From Bacteroidia bacterium (GTDB lineage: Bacteria; Bacteroidota; Bacteroidia; Flavobacteriales_D; Sanyastnellaceae): a stretch of 64,000 nt of DNA. Position 1 is the first letter of the stretch. Every line of letters starts with the position of its first letter. The position numbers were made by a program, and so were the translations under genes. Positions 1 through 10,023 of the stretch are shown here, piece after piece. The notes beneath the pieces were generated by a model, which worked only from the letters and a program-made list of their open reading frames with translations, did no database searches and was not told the origin of the DNA. The stretch lies in the NCBI GenBank assembly GCA_030427925.1, contig JAUICJ010000012.1, positions 1 through 64,000 of the forward strand. Reading direction: 5' to 3'.

Positions 1-2
1 AG

Positions 3-3000
3 GCGCAGGTGTTCCAAATCAGCGATGCCGATGCAACGACGTGCGCGGGCTTGTTCGTGGACGATGGGGACATTGCGGATCCTGCAGGAGGGCCGTACTC
101 GAATACGAACTACGTCATCACGATTTGTCCTGAAACGGTGGGAGACGCCATTGCGGCCGAATTCATTTCCTTCCAGCTGCAGACGAACGCGAATCCGAAC
201 AACAACGACGTGCTGTTCATTTACGACGGGAACTCCACTGCGGCTCCGCTCATCGGGGCGGGAACCGGGAACAATTTCCAGGACGTAACGGCGACGGCTT
301 CGTTGAACAACCCTTCGGGATGCTTGACGTTCGAGTTCTTCTGCTTGAACGGGGCCACGGGAGGGGCCATCGGATGGGCGGCCGAATTGTCGTGCGTGAC
401 GCCCTGTACGACGCCGATTTCGTCGTTTGATTTGATCGATCCCGAGGCGTTCCAGGACAATCCGCAGAGCGTGGGCGTTTGCCCGGACCAGGAGGTGACG
501 TTCAACGGTGCGGCCAGCACCGGGGATGGGGTTCCACTGAACAACTGGATTTGGAATTGGGGCGATGGGGACATTTCGTTGAGCAGCGTGCCCGAAGCCA
601 CACACAGCTACGAGGAGCCAGGGGAGTACCTGGTTTCGCTCGTCGTGGAGGATGAAAACGGATGCGGCAGCACAAATTTGGAACCCTTCCAAGTGCTCGT
701 CAGCACCTTGCCCATCTTCAACACCGCCACGGAATCTCCGATTTGCGTGAACCAGCCTACGTTCCTCGACGGGTCGGGCTACCAGAGCGTTACGTGGACG
801 GCGCTTCCGCCCATCTCCGTGAGCGAGGAGCAGCCCTTGCCGGACAACTCCAACGTTCCATTCGACTCGGAAATGACCATTGACTTTTTCGACGACGGTC
901 AACTTGTGGAGTCGTGTGAAGACATCTTGGGCATTTCGGCGGTCATGGAGCACACTTTCATCGGCGATTTGACGATTTGGGTGGAGTGCCCGAACGGGCA
1001 GGAGATGTTGTTGCTGGATAACGGGCCCAGTGGGCAGGAGGATGCTACGGGCTGCATGTACCCAGATTTGGGTGGGAACAACTTGGGAGATCCGGTCGCC
1101 GGGATTGGATGGGAGTACACGTGGAGCATGGATGCGGATTTCATCATGGACGACCCATCAAATCCCGCTGTCGCTGGGGGCGCTACGGTGCCTGCCGGGG
1201 ATTACTTGCCATGTGGCGACATGTGCGACTTGGTCGGTTGCCCGTTGAATGGGGTGTGGACATTTTACGTGCACGATCAGTGGCTGGGGGATGACGGATT
1301 CCTGTTCAATTGGTCCATGGACTTCGATCCGGAAATTGTACCGGGCGTGACCACTTTCACGCCGACCATCGGGGTCGAATCGGATTCCAGTTACTGGGAC
1401 CTCACACCGGGCGATTACGGTTTTGTTGGCCTCGATGCTCCGGGCGATTACGCCGACATGGTTTTCGACCAAGCAGGCTCCTATGACTTCAACTACGTGG
1501 TCCAAAACAACTTCGGCTGTCAATGGGACACCACCGTGACCATCGAGGTGCTCGACCCGCCCAACATTTCGGCAGGGGAGGACTTCTTCGCTTGCGGCGA
1601 CTTCCAACTCGGGGCAGGGCTCGTGGATGCCGATCCAGCCGTTTGCAGCGAGGATGCGGGGGCCTACGAATACTGCTACGACAACGGCGAGAATTTCACG
1701 TGGACGTTTTGTCCAGACAATCCCGGGGATGGTTCAACCTTCATGACCTTGAGCTTCCAGCAGGGAACCGTCGAAAACTTCTTCGACCCGCTCATCATCT
1801 ACGACGGTGAAGACACGAATGCTCCGGTGCTTGCTGGCCCCATCAGCGGGGATTTGACGGGACAAACCTTCACGGCCACCAACGCATCCGGTTGCCTTAC
1901 CGTGAGCTTCTCCTCCGACGGAAGCGTTTCGTGCGCGAGCACGCCGACCTACAATTCATGGCAGTACACCGTGGGGTGCACCAACGCGAGCGGCATCGAC
2001 TGGTCATGGACCCCCGCAGCCGACTTGATCGGAGCGGATACGCCATCGCCGTTGTCTTCGTCGCTGGACCAAACCACGGTCTACACCGTTACGGGCGGTT
2101 GGAGTTTCCTTCCCGCTTGTTCCACAACGGACGAAGTGGAGGTTTCTCCTTCGTTCGACATTTCGGTGGAGTCCACGGACCCTACGTGCTTTGGAAACGA
2201 CGGCAGCATGTTGGTGGAAATCGTTACGGCAGGCTCAGTCGGCCCTTGGACCATCGAGGTGTTCAATGGCGCGAACTTGGTGGGCAGTTCTTTCGCGAGC
2301 AGCCCTTCGGTGGTCGCAGTGGAGGGGTTGCCCCCGGGCAACTTGCTCGTACAGGTGAGCGATGACAACTGCGTCATTGAGGCCAATGTGGTGCTGGCTT
2401 CCGTTCCGACGCCTGTTTTGACGGCCTCCAACGACACCACGATCTGCATCGATGGGACGGCCACGTTGCAAGCCGTTCTCGCACCGACGGTTCCGAACAC
2501 GGTTTACACGTGGAGCGCTGCTGGCGCCACCGGTGGAACGGTCACCGTGGGGCCCAACAGCCCGAGCTTGTATACCGTTTACGCCACGTACGCTGAAGGG
2601 TGCCAAACCCCCACCGAAGAAGTGTTCGTGGACATTTACGCCCCGATGAGCCTCCAAATGACGGCCAACGAACTGATCTGCGACGTGGATTCGGCTTGGG
2701 TCGGAGTGACGGCACTCGAGGGCGGTTTGCCCCCGTACAACTACGCATGGACTCCGGATGGCGCTGCCGATGGGTTTTGGAGTTTTGCCGACGTCACCAC
2801 AACGTACTGCGTGGTGGTGACCGACGCGTGCGAAACGCCTGCCATCGAAGGCTGCGCTGAAGTTGCGGTTCCGGATGCCATTGACCCCACGTTCACGGTG
2901 GACACACTCGGCGGATGCCACCCCGTCACGGTCGGCTTCACGTCGAATGCCACCAACGTGGACCAAATCGCCACTTCCCTCTGGACCTTCGGAGATGGCG

Positions 3001-3674
3001 GGCAATCGTCTGCCGTAGAAGCGGCGTATCACACGTACATCGAGCCCGGGATTTGGTCCATCGGACACGTCATCACATCGATCCACGGATGCGTGTACAC
3101 GGACCAGCAATCGGCATTGATCGAGACGTACGACTGGCCCGTGGCCGCGTTTGCAAACGACCCGACGGTGACCGCATTGCCCTTGACGCATTTCACGTTT
3201 GAGAATTATTCCCTCGGAGCGAACACCGCATTCTGGGACTTTGCTGGATTCGGGACGTCGAGCGAGTGGTCGACCACCTTTGATTTCCCCGCGGATCAAT
3301 CGGGTGAATACACCGTCACGCTGACGGTTGAGAACGCGTGGGGGTGCACCGACGTGCTTTCCCGCAACTTGTTGGTCAACGAGAGCTTCTCGATGTACAT
3401 CCCCAACGGGTTCACGCCCGACATGGATGGCTTGAACGATGCGTGGAAGTTTTATGGAATCGACGTGGACGAGTCGGATTTCCACGTGGTCGTTTTCGAC
3501 CGTTGGGGGCAAAAGGTTTACGAGTCCACGGATTTATATGGGGCATGGGTGGGGGACAACCTCGGCGGTGACTATTTTGTCCAAAACGGAGTCTACACAT
3601 ACCTCATCACCACCCGTTCGTTGGCCACCAAGGAGCGGAAAGTATTGAAAGGAACGGTTACCATCACGAGATGA
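3..3674 (+). CDS. Giant secreted CUB/PKD/P-domain protein with T9SS type B C-terminus (5' truncated by window edge)
   Basis: Predicted exported cell-surface protein. The reading frame is open to the left edge and begins ...AQVFQIS, matching residues just after the signal peptide of the next gene, so the true start lies outside the window. In order it has a CUB-like domain, a PKD domain with a WNWGDG core, a proprotein-convertase P-type domain (the region with IWVECPNGQEMLLLDNG), a second CUB-like domain, Ig/SprB-like repeats with a CFGNDGS motif, further PKD modules, and a C-terminal CHU/gliding-type domain starting at YIPNGFTPDMDGLND, which is a type B T9SS sorting signal. It overlaps the next gene by ATGA and is its paralogue. 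Ligand unknown; adhesion or polymer binding is inference. Confidence 0.9.
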   Translation, partial: AQVFQISDADATTCAGLFVDDGDIADPAGGPYSNTNYVITICPETVGDAIAAEFISFQLQTNANPNNNDVLFIYDGNSTAAPLIGAGTGNNFQDVTATASLNNPSGCLTFEFFCLNGATGGAIGWAAELSCVTPCTTPISSFDLIDPEAFQDNPQSVGVCPDQEVTFNGAASTGDGVPLNNWIWNWGDGDISLSSVPEATHSYEEPGEYLVSLVVEDENGCGSTNLEPFQVLVSTLPIFNTATESPICVNQPTFLDGSGYQSVTWTALPPISVSEEQPLPDNSNVPFDSEMTIDFFDDGQLVESCEDILGISAVMEHTFIGDLTIWVECPNGQEMLLLDNGPSGQEDATGCMYPDLGGNNLGDPVAGIGWEYTWSMDADFIMDDPSNPAVAGGATVPAGDYLPCGDMCDLVGCPLNGVWTFYVHDQWLGDDGFLFNWSMDFDPEIVPGVTTFTPTIGVESDSSYWDLTPGDYGFVGLDAPGDYADMVFDQAGSYDFNYVVQNNFGCQWDTTVTIEVLDPPNISAGEDFFACGDFQLGAGLVDADPAVCSEDAGAYEYCYDNGENFTWTFCPDNPGDGSTFMTLSFQQGTVENFFDPLIIYDGEDTNAPVLAGPISGDLTGQTFTATNASGCLTVSFSSDGSVSCASTPTYNSWQYTVGCTNASGIDWSWTPAADLIGADTPSPLSSSLDQTTVYTVTGGWSFLPACSTTDEVEVSPSFDISVESTDPTCFGNDGSMLVEIVTAGSVGPWTIEVFNGANLVGSSFASSPSVVAVEGLPPGNLLVQVSDDNCVIEANVVLASVPTPVLTASNDTTICIDGTATLQAVLAPTVPNTVYTWSAAGATGGTVTVGPNSPSLYTVYATYAEGCQTPTEEVFVDIYAPMSLQMTANELICDVDSAWVGVTALEGGLPPYNYAWTPDGAADGFWSFADVTTTYCVVVTDACETPAIEGCAEVAVPDAIDPTFTVDTLGGCHPVTVGFTSNATNVDQIATSLWTFGDGGQSSAVEAAYHTYIEPGIWSIGHVITSIHGCVYTDQQSALIETYDWPVAAFANDPTVTALPLTHFTFENYSLGANTAFWDFAGFGTSSEWSTTFDFPADQSGEYTVTLTVENAWGCTDVLSRNLLVNESFSMYIPNGFTPDMDGLNDAWKFYGIDVDESDFHVVVFDRWGQKVYESTDLYGAWVGDNLGGDYFVQNGVYTYLITTRSLATKERKVLKGTVTITR

Positions 3675-6600
3675 ATCCAATTCAAAAAAAGGTCGCTTGG
3701 GCTGGCTTGTTTGCAAGCTTGGCGTTCGGCGTTACAGGCCAAACCAACATCCAAATCAGCGAAGGCGGCACGGTCACCACGTGTGACGGCTTCTTCGTGG
3801 ACGATGGGGACATCGGGGACCCCGCTGGGGGTCCGTACAGCAACACGGATTACGTCATCACGATTTGTCCTGATAACCCGGGAGACGCCATCGCGGCTGA
3901 ATTCCTTTCGTTTCAGCTGCAGACGAACGCCAACCCGAACAACAACGACATGTTGTTCATCTACGACGGCGATTCGAACGGAGCCCCCCTCATCGGGGTC
4001 GGGACGGGAAACAACTTCCAAGACGTGACGGCAACGGCATCCCTGAACAACCCCACGGGCTGCTTGACCTTTCAGTTTGCTGTGAACAACGGCGCGACGG
4101 CCGGGGCCATCGGTTGGGCCGCGCAAGTCACGTGCGTCACCCCGTGCACCGTGCCGATGTCGTCGCTGGAGTTGTTGGATCCCGATGCATTTGAAGACAA
4201 TCCCAACAGCGTCGGGATTTGTCCCAATCAGGATGTTACGTTCGACGGCAGCAATTCCGAAGGCGACGGGGCTCCGCTTGCGAACTGGATTTGGAACTGG
4301 GGAGACGGCAACGTGGAAACCACGCCATCCATGTCGGCATCGCATGCCTACGACACCCCGGGAGAATACTTGGTCACGCTCGTGGTGGAAGACGAGAACG
4401 GTTGCAGCAGCACGAACCTCGAACCCTTTCAAGTCCTAGTGAGTACGATTCCGATCTTCAATACCGAATTCACGACACCGCTCTGCACGGGTTCGCCGGG
4501 ATTCTTGGACGGAAATCCAGTTCAGAGCGTGACGTGGACGGCTTTGCCCCCGATTTCGGTTTCCGAGGAGCAGTCGCTTCCCGATAACTCGAATGTGCCA
4601 TTCGAGTCAGAAATGGTCATTGACTTCTTCGATGAAGGCCAAGTCGTGGAGGAGTGCGACGACATCATGTCCCTGTCAGCGGTCATGGAGCACACGTTCA
4701 TTGGGGACTTGACAATTTGGGTGGAGTGCCCGAATGGGCAGGAAATGCTGTTGCTGGACAACGGTCCCAGCGGTGGGGCCGACGCGACGGGGTGCATGTT
4801 CCCGGACTTGGGAGGGAACAACTTGGGCGATCCGGTAGCGGGGATTGGTTGGGAATACACGTGGGACATGGACGCGGAGTTCATTATGGACGACCCCAGC
4901 AATCCTGCGGTTGCGAATGGCCAGGCGGTTCCGGCGGGTTCCTACTTGCCCTGCGGCGATTTTTGCGAGCTGGTGGGATGCCCATTGAATGGAATTTGGA
5001 CGCTGAACATCCACGACCAATGGTTGGGGGACGACGGGTTTTTGTTCAATTGGACCATGGATTTCAATCCGGAAATCGTTCCAGGGGTCACGACCTTCAC
5101 GCCGACCATCGGCTTGGATGCGGATTCCAGTTACTGGGACCTCGATTTGGGCACCTATGGTGTGACCGACCTCAATGAGGAAGCGGATTATGTCGGGTTG
5201 GAATTCGATGTGCCCGGGGATTATGAGTTCGATTACGTAGTGACCAACAACTTCGGATGCACGTGGGATACGACGGTGGTTTTGACCGTGGTTCCTGGCT
5301 TGGGCAATTCGGTCACGGCGGGGCCGGACGTGGTTTTTTGCCAGGACGCCGTGCAACTGCAAGGAGCGTTCACGGGGGCGGATGCTTCGGCTTGCGGAGG
5401 CGTGGAGGGCACGTTTGAGTTTTGCTACGGAAACAACGTCTACGAGGAGTATTACTTCTGCCCGGACAACCCGGGCGACGGCACCATGATCACCATTTCC
5501 ATCGAGCAAGGCGGGGTGGAGAATGCCGTGTTTGACCAGTTTTTCATCTACGATGGACCGGATGTGAATTCACCGATTCTGGCGGGGCCCTTGTCGGGGC
5601 CTGATTTGTCGGGCAACGTGTTCACGGCGACGAATCCGGATGGGTGCTTGACGATCAGCATTGATTCCGATGCAAGCATTTCGTGTGATTCAGAACAGTT
5701 CGACCCCATCATCCTGTGTGTTTCGTGCGGCGGAAGCCAAAGCTCATGCGGGTACACGTGGACTTGGGATCCGCCGTTGTACCTCGACGATCCCAACGTT
5801 CAGAACCCGATGGTGACCGATTTCGACGGGGTGCCTTTCACCTACACGTTGTTGGTGGAGCCCATCGACTTGCCCAACTGCGGCACCACCGACGAGGTGC
5901 AGGTCTTGCCCGGATTTGAGTTCACATACGACATCACCCAGCCGTCTTGTTACGGAAACGATGGTGCGGTTGCGGTGAACATCACGTCCCCGCCGGCAGA
6001 TGGTCCGTGGAACATCGTCTTGAGCGAAGGCGGAACGTTGGTGGAGTCCACTTCAACGGGAGGGGGGCTGACGGTGATCGGGGACTTGGTCCCGGGGGAT
6101 TATTCCCTCGAAGTGTCGGACAACGGTGGTTGCCTGTATGCGTTTGATTTCGAACTGTTGGAGCCGGAACCGCTGTTGTTTGACTTGACGCCGGATCCCA
6201 CGATTTGCATTGACGGTGCGGTGACGTTGGAGGCCAGTTCGGACATGGACCCTTCGGGCACGTGGACTTACCATTGGGACAACGGGTTGGGAACCGGGGA
6301 TGCGCAGACGGTTTCGCCGGTGGTCACGACGGACTACACCGTGTATGCCACGACGCCCAATGGGTGCCCATCGGATGAACAAACCGTCACGGTCAATGTG
6401 CTCGACAGCTTGTCGGTGCAATTGGGTGGGGACGATTTGATTTGCGGAGGGGCGTTTGCCACCCTGAACATCGTGAACGCAGCTGGAGGTTCGGGCACAG
6501 GGTACACCTACACGTGGGAATGGCAGGGGATGAATTTGGGCACAGGTTCTGAAACAAACTTCATGGATGCGCCGCCTGCGACCGGGACGTACTGCGTGAC

Positions 6601-7471
6601 GTTGATGGACGATTGCGAAACGCCTGCGGTGGAGTCGTGCCATGAGGTGGTCATCGAAACGCCCATCCCGGCCAATTTCCACCCGGACACCACCCACACG
6701 TGCATTCCGGGCGTGATTCAGTTCACGAGCGACGTGGACCAAACCTTGATCCAGGACCAGCATTGGACCTTCGGAGATGGCGAAGGAGCGTTCGAGGCGA
6801 ACCCCGTTCACATTTATCCGCAGCCCGGCTCGTACACGGTTTCCTACCACATCACGTCCCTGTTGGGGTGCAACTACTCCTCGACTGAGCCCGGCCTCAT
6901 CGACGTGTTCGATGTGCCGTCGGTCGGATACGCGGCCAGCCCGCAACCCACTTCGGTGCCGGATACGGAGATTGAATTTGAGAGCGTGAACTCTTCGGGC
7001 GTCATCGAGTGGGAGTGGAGCTTCGGTTCGTTGGGACAATATGGCGTGTCGAACGAGGTGGACCCCACGTTCCAGTTTCCCATCGATCGCGGGGGATTGT
7101 ATCCCGTGACGCTGGTGGTGACGGATGTCAACGGTTGCTCGGCGCAAGTGACGCGGACCATTGAGATCTTCGATTTGTTCAATTTGTACATCCCCACGTC
7201 GTTCACGCCGAACAACGACGGGGTGAACGATGCTTTCTTCGTGCAGGGCACGGACATCGATCCCGACCGCTTTTTGTTGCAGGTGTTCAACCGCTGGAAC
7301 AACAAGGTGTTCGAAACGCGGGACATGAACGAGGTTTGGTATGGCCCAGCAGTCAACGATTCCGAGTATTATGCCCAAAACGGATTGTACTTCTACCGCG
7401 TGGTGGTCTACAACAACAGCCAATCTGCTGAACGCCACGAATACACCGGGACGGTGACCATCATCCGCTGA
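3671..7471 (+). CDS. Giant secreted CUB/PKD/P-domain protein with T9SS type B C-terminus (paralogue of upstream gene)
   Basis: A 1266-residue protein with a Sec signal peptide (residues 1-24, ending FGVTGQ). Approximate order: CUB-like domain 36-158, PKD 195-255 (WNWGDG), P-type domain 290-470, second CUB-like domain 560-690 with YCFCPDNPGDG-like spacing, SprB/Ig-like segments to about 1000, two PKD modules (HWTFGDGEGAF and WEWSFGS), then a CHU_C type B sorting domain from YIPTSFTPNNDGVND to the end. No catalytic motif is visible. The start overlaps the upstream stop by ATGA, so the two genes are probably translationally coupled. Near-identical stretches with the upstream gene show a tandem duplication followed by divergence. 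A strong terminator follows. Confidence 0.93.
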   Translation: MNPIQKKVAWAGLFASLAFGVTGQTNIQISEGGTVTTCDGFFVDDGDIGDPAGGPYSNTDYVITICPDNPGDAIAAEFLSFQLQTNANPNNNDMLFIYDGDSNGAPLIGVGTGNNFQDVTATASLNNPTGCLTFQFAVNNGATAGAIGWAAQVTCVTPCTVPMSSLELLDPDAFEDNPNSVGICPNQDVTFDGSNSEGDGAPLANWIWNWGDGNVETTPSMSASHAYDTPGEYLVTLVVEDENGCSSTNLEPFQVLVSTIPIFNTEFTTPLCTGSPGFLDGNPVQSVTWTALPPISVSEEQSLPDNSNVPFESEMVIDFFDEGQVVEECDDIMSLSAVMEHTFIGDLTIWVECPNGQEMLLLDNGPSGGADATGCMFPDLGGNNLGDPVAGIGWEYTWDMDAEFIMDDPSNPAVANGQAVPAGSYLPCGDFCELVGCPLNGIWTLNIHDQWLGDDGFLFNWTMDFNPEIVPGVTTFTPTIGLDADSSYWDLDLGTYGVTDLNEEADYVGLEFDVPGDYEFDYVVTNNFGCTWDTTVVLTVVPGLGNSVTAGPDVVFCQDAVQLQGAFTGADASACGGVEGTFEFCYGNNVYEEYYFCPDNPGDGTMITISIEQGGVENAVFDQFFIYDGPDVNSPILAGPLSGPDLSGNVFTATNPDGCLTISIDSDASISCDSEQFDPIILCVSCGGSQSSCGYTWTWDPPLYLDDPNVQNPMVTDFDGVPFTYTLLVEPIDLPNCGTTDEVQVLPGFEFTYDITQPSCYGNDGAVAVNITSPPADGPWNIVLSEGGTLVESTSTGGGLTVIGDLVPGDYSLEVSDNGGCLYAFDFELLEPEPLLFDLTPDPTICIDGAVTLEASSDMDPSGTWTYHWDNGLGTGDAQTVSPVVTTDYTVYATTPNGCPSDEQTVTVNVLDSLSVQLGGDDLICGGAFATLNIVNAAGGSGTGYTYTWEWQGMNLGTGSETNFMDAPPATGTYCVTLMDDCETPAVESCHEVVIETPIPANFHPDTTHTCIPGVIQFTSDVDQTLIQDQHWTFGDGEGAFEANPVHIYPQPGSYTVSYHITSLLGCNYSSTEPGLIDVFDVPSVGYAASPQPTSVPDTEIEFESVNSSGVIEWEWSFGSLGQYGVSNEVDPTFQFPIDRGGLYPVTLVVTDVNGCSAQVTRTIEIFDLFNLYIPTSFTPNNDGVNDAFFVQGTDIDPDRFLLQVFNRWNNKVFETRDMNEVWYGPAVNDSEYYAQNGLYFYRVVVYNNSQSAERHEYTGTVTIIR

Positions 7472-7490
7472 TTCATCGGAATGAACGAAT

Positions 7491-7529
7491 AAAAAACCCC
7501 GGAACTCGCATCGAGTTCCGGGGTTTTTT
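7491..7529. terminator. Perfect 18-bp bidirectional rho-independent terminator
   Basis: Two 18-nt arms (A6 CCCCGGAACTCG and its exact complement) flank a 3-nt loop. The outer A6/T6 tracts give a U-run in either direction. It sits between convergent genes ending at 7471 and 7551, so it can end both transcripts. Confidence 0.92.
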
Positions 7530-7550
7530 CATGCAGTGCTTTCGACGGAA

Positions 7551-9434
7551 TCAGGACGGCTCAGCCAGGCCCAGCAACTCGTCCATCGTTCCCGTGGCCA
7601 CGCTGTGGTAGTTCGGTCGGGCAGTGCGGTAGATGTCCCGAGCCAGCTCGCCTTGCCCCGTTTCTTCCATGGCCCGGTAAAGCGGCGTCAAGAACTTTCG
7701 GCGACCGACCACTTCGAGGAAGCTGCGCAACCGATCGTAACATGGGGTGTAACGGCTCCGGATGCCTTGCTCCAACCACGCGAACAGCACCTCGTTGTTG
7801 CCTGTAGCCGTGATGCTCCATGCCGCATCCAATTCGCTCAGGCGTTCGGCTGGGGTGTCGTCTGGCAAGTTCGAAAGGAACCGGTAGCGCTCCTGGTAAA
7901 CCCACTCTTTCCAAGGCAACGACTCCGTCGAGGCCGCCCCGGACACCCAGTCCGCCAGCAATGCATCGACCCGCTCAATGCGCTGACTCCGCACCTTCGG
8001 GCAATTCTCCGGCAATCCCGCACCGAAAATCCACGCGTCCAAGTTCACTGCAGCCAGGAGCTCGGGGGTGTTCAGCAATTCCTCCTTCAAGTAAGCGATG
8101 AAGTCATCCGTGTCCATGACGCTGAACGCGTGGCGAGCGAAGTAAGCGCGGAGGAATTCGTCCCACGATTCGCGGCCTACGGTTTGTTCCAACAGCCGCA
8201 AGAAGAAATAGCCCTTGTCGTAAGCAATCGCCGTCATGCCATCGTCCGGATTCCGGTTCTTCAGGTGCAGTTTCAAATGCGTGTCATCCGGATTCAGGTC
8301 CATGATGGCGTCCACTTCATCGACCAAACCTTGGTAGCTCAGCGTCACCAGCATCTCGGAGATGTCCGCTCCGTAGACCGCCTCCATGATGCGTTGCTCG
8401 AAGTACACGGTGAAGCCTTCGTTCAACCAAAAATCATCCCACGTGGCGTTCGTCACCAAGTTGCCGCTCCAGCTGTGGGCCAACTCGTGCGCCACCAACG
8501 ACACCAAGCTCCGGTCCCCCGCAATGATGGTCGGGGTGGCAAAAGTCAACCGCGGATTCTCCATTCCGCCGAAGGGGAACGCAGGGGGCAGCACCAGCAA
8601 GTCGTAACGTTCCCAAGCATAGGGGCCGTAAAGGCCCTCGGCTGCCACGAGCAAATCCTCCATTTCGGCGAATTCGTACTCGGCAGCGTCGATCAGCTCC
8701 GGAACGGCATACACGCCCGTGTGCGGACCGATTTCGCGGAACTCCACGTCGCCCACCGCAAGCGCAAGCAAGTAGGACGGAATGGGCTGCGCCATTTCGA
8801 AGGAGTACGTGCCCGTGGCCGCTTTTTCGGTCGGGTTGGTTGCACTCATCAACGCCATGAGGTTGTTCGGGACTTGGACGGTGGCGTTGTAAGTGAAGCG
8901 GATTCCTGGGCTGTCTTGGCACGGCACCCACGTGCGGGCGAGGATGGCTTGACTTTGAGTAAACAGGAAGGGCGACTCGCCTTCCACCCACAGGAGGGCG
9001 TCGGCGTCCGGGGCAGTGGCGTACCGGATGGCCACTTGCTTCGTTTCCCCGGTCACCGGAATGGACAGGGGCTGGCCGATGAACGCCTGTTCTGGGCCGA
9101 TGTTGAAATCAGCGGGCACGCCGTCGACGTAGGCCGATTCAATGGTCAATCCGTTGATGTCGAAAACGATGCGTTCTGCATCGGCCGCGCAGGCGATGTC
9201 GTAGGTGGCTGTTCCGGTGATGACGCGGCGGTCGAAATCGACCGAGGCGTCCCAATTGAGGTGCACAACGCGGGCCTCATCGGGCTGGCTGTAGCTGTGG
9301 AAATCGGTGGCGCGTTTCATTTCGAGAATGGCTTGCTGTTTCGCGTTGAGGGGAGCATTTTCAGGGGCCGAAGAGTCGGAACATCCCCAGACGGCGAGCG
9401 AGAGGACGCCGGCAATGATGGTGGTTCGGTTCAT
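7551..9434 (-). CDS. M1 family aminopeptidase, leukotriene A4 hydrolase-like, lipoprotein
   Basis: Zinc metallopeptidase removing N-terminal residues from peptides, predicted to be lipid-anchored outside the cytoplasm. A lipobox (LAVWGC, Cys18) ends the signal peptide. The exopeptidase motif GGMEN is at 289-293, the zinc site HELAH at 316-320 and the downstream Glu in NEGFTVYFE at 338-346. The C-terminal ~200 residues correspond to the helical LTA4-hydrolase C-terminal domain, and the 627-residue length fits that subgroup. It lies 31 nt downstream of bioY. A TAnnTTTG box (9457-9464, minus strand) lies 22 nt before its start, so it may have its own promoter. Convergent with the giant surface protein. 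Confidence 0.94.
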   Translation of the reverse strand: MNRTTIIAGVLSLAVWGCSDSSAPENAPLNAKQQAILEMKRATDFHSYSQPDEARVVHLNWDASVDFDRRVITGTATYDIACAADAERIVFDINGLTIESAYVDGVPADFNIGPEQAFIGQPLSIPVTGETKQVAIRYATAPDADALLWVEGESPFLFTQSQAILARTWVPCQDSPGIRFTYNATVQVPNNLMALMSATNPTEKAATGTYSFEMAQPIPSYLLALAVGDVEFREIGPHTGVYAVPELIDAAEYEFAEMEDLLVAAEGLYGPYAWERYDLLVLPPAFPFGGMENPRLTFATPTIIAGDRSLVSLVAHELAHSWSGNLVTNATWDDFWLNEGFTVYFEQRIMEAVYGADISEMLVTLSYQGLVDEVDAIMDLNPDDTHLKLHLKNRNPDDGMTAIAYDKGYFFLRLLEQTVGRESWDEFLRAYFARHAFSVMDTDDFIAYLKEELLNTPELLAAVNLDAWIFGAGLPENCPKVRSQRIERVDALLADWVSGAASTESLPWKEWVYQERYRFLSNLPDDTPAERLSELDAAWSITATGNNEVLFAWLEQGIRSRYTPCYDRLRSFLEVVGRRKFLTPLYRAMEETGQGELARDIYRTARPNYHSVATGTMDELLGLAEPS

Positions 9435-9456
9435 GCACGTTGAGGTTGAATGGCCC

Positions 9457-9464
9457 CAAAGGTA
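9457..9464 (-). promoter_or_regulatory. Candidate -7 box TACCTTTG for the M1 lipoprotein gene
   Basis: Matches the Bacteroidota -7 consensus TAnnTTTG on the minus strand, 22 nt before the ATG at 9434, in the short gap after bioY. No clear -33 element was identified. Confidence 0.5.
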
Positions 9465-9465
9465 A

Positions 9466-10023
9466 TCAGTAGGGCCTCGCGCGGTCCACGAGGCGGGCGA
9501 TGCCGGTGAGGATCAACGTGCCCACCGCCGTTTTCATCACGAGTCCCGGCAGGAGGGGCTCCACCACGGACCAAATCCCGTCATCGACCGGAACAATGGA
9601 ACGCTGCCAAACCATGCCGAGGGCCACGATCAGGATTTGGCCAGCAAACAAGAGCAGCCCGCTGCGCAAAAACCGGAACCGCTTCCCGACGGGGGCCCAC
9701 CAACCCACCACCAACGCGGCGATGGGAAAGGCCAACAAATACCCGCCCGTCGTTCCCGTGAACCGAGCCCAGCCACTCGTAAAATGCGCGAACACCGGTG
9801 CTCCCAAGCCCCCTGCGATCAAGTACAGTAAGCTCGCGCTCAGCCCGACCTCCCAGCCGAACAACAGCCCCGGCAACAAAATCAACAACGTCTGCGCCGT
9901 CATGGGCGCTTCGCCTTCGATGTCAATGGCCATCGGTCCCAACAACCCCGCCGCAACCGCGCAAGCGAGGACGACCATTCCGGCCACCCAGCGCGGCTGC
10001 CCCACCATCCAATCCCGGTACAT
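9466..10023 (-). CDS. bioY: BioY family biotin transporter (S component)
   Basis: Membrane substrate-binding component for biotin uptake, about 185 residues with five or six hydrophobic segments. It shows the BioY features of an early MTAQTLLILLPGLLFG-like helix, the PVFAHFTSGWARFTGTTGGYLLAFP region carrying the family's glycine-rich signature, and a terminal helix. The start was set to MYRDWM because the longer frame runs into the upstream gene. The ATG overlaps that gene's stop (TGATG). No EcfA/EcfT genes are adjacent, so it either acts alone or shares an energising module encoded elsewhere. The flanking M1 peptidases have no obvious biotin link. Confidence 0.88.
   Translation of the reverse strand: MYRDWMVGQPRWVAGMVVLACAVAAGLLGPMAIDIEGEAPMTAQTLLILLPGLLFGWEVGLSASLLYLIAGGLGAPVFAHFTSGWARFTGTTGGYLLAFPIAALVVGWWAPVGKRFRFLRSGLLLFAGQILIVALGMVWQRSIVPVDDGIWSVVEPLLPGLVMKTAVGTLILTGIARLVDRARPY

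Noticed and set aside
2235-3512. 425-codon minus-strand open frame
   Set aside because: Antisense of the first giant surface protein; no domain and composition typical of shadow frames.
6053-7438. 461-codon minus-strand open frame
   Set aside because: Antisense of the second giant surface protein, His/Arg/Val rich, no motifs.
7536-9443. 635-codon plus-strand open frame
   Set aside because: Antisense of the M1 lipoprotein gene, which has all catalytic motifs on the minus strand.
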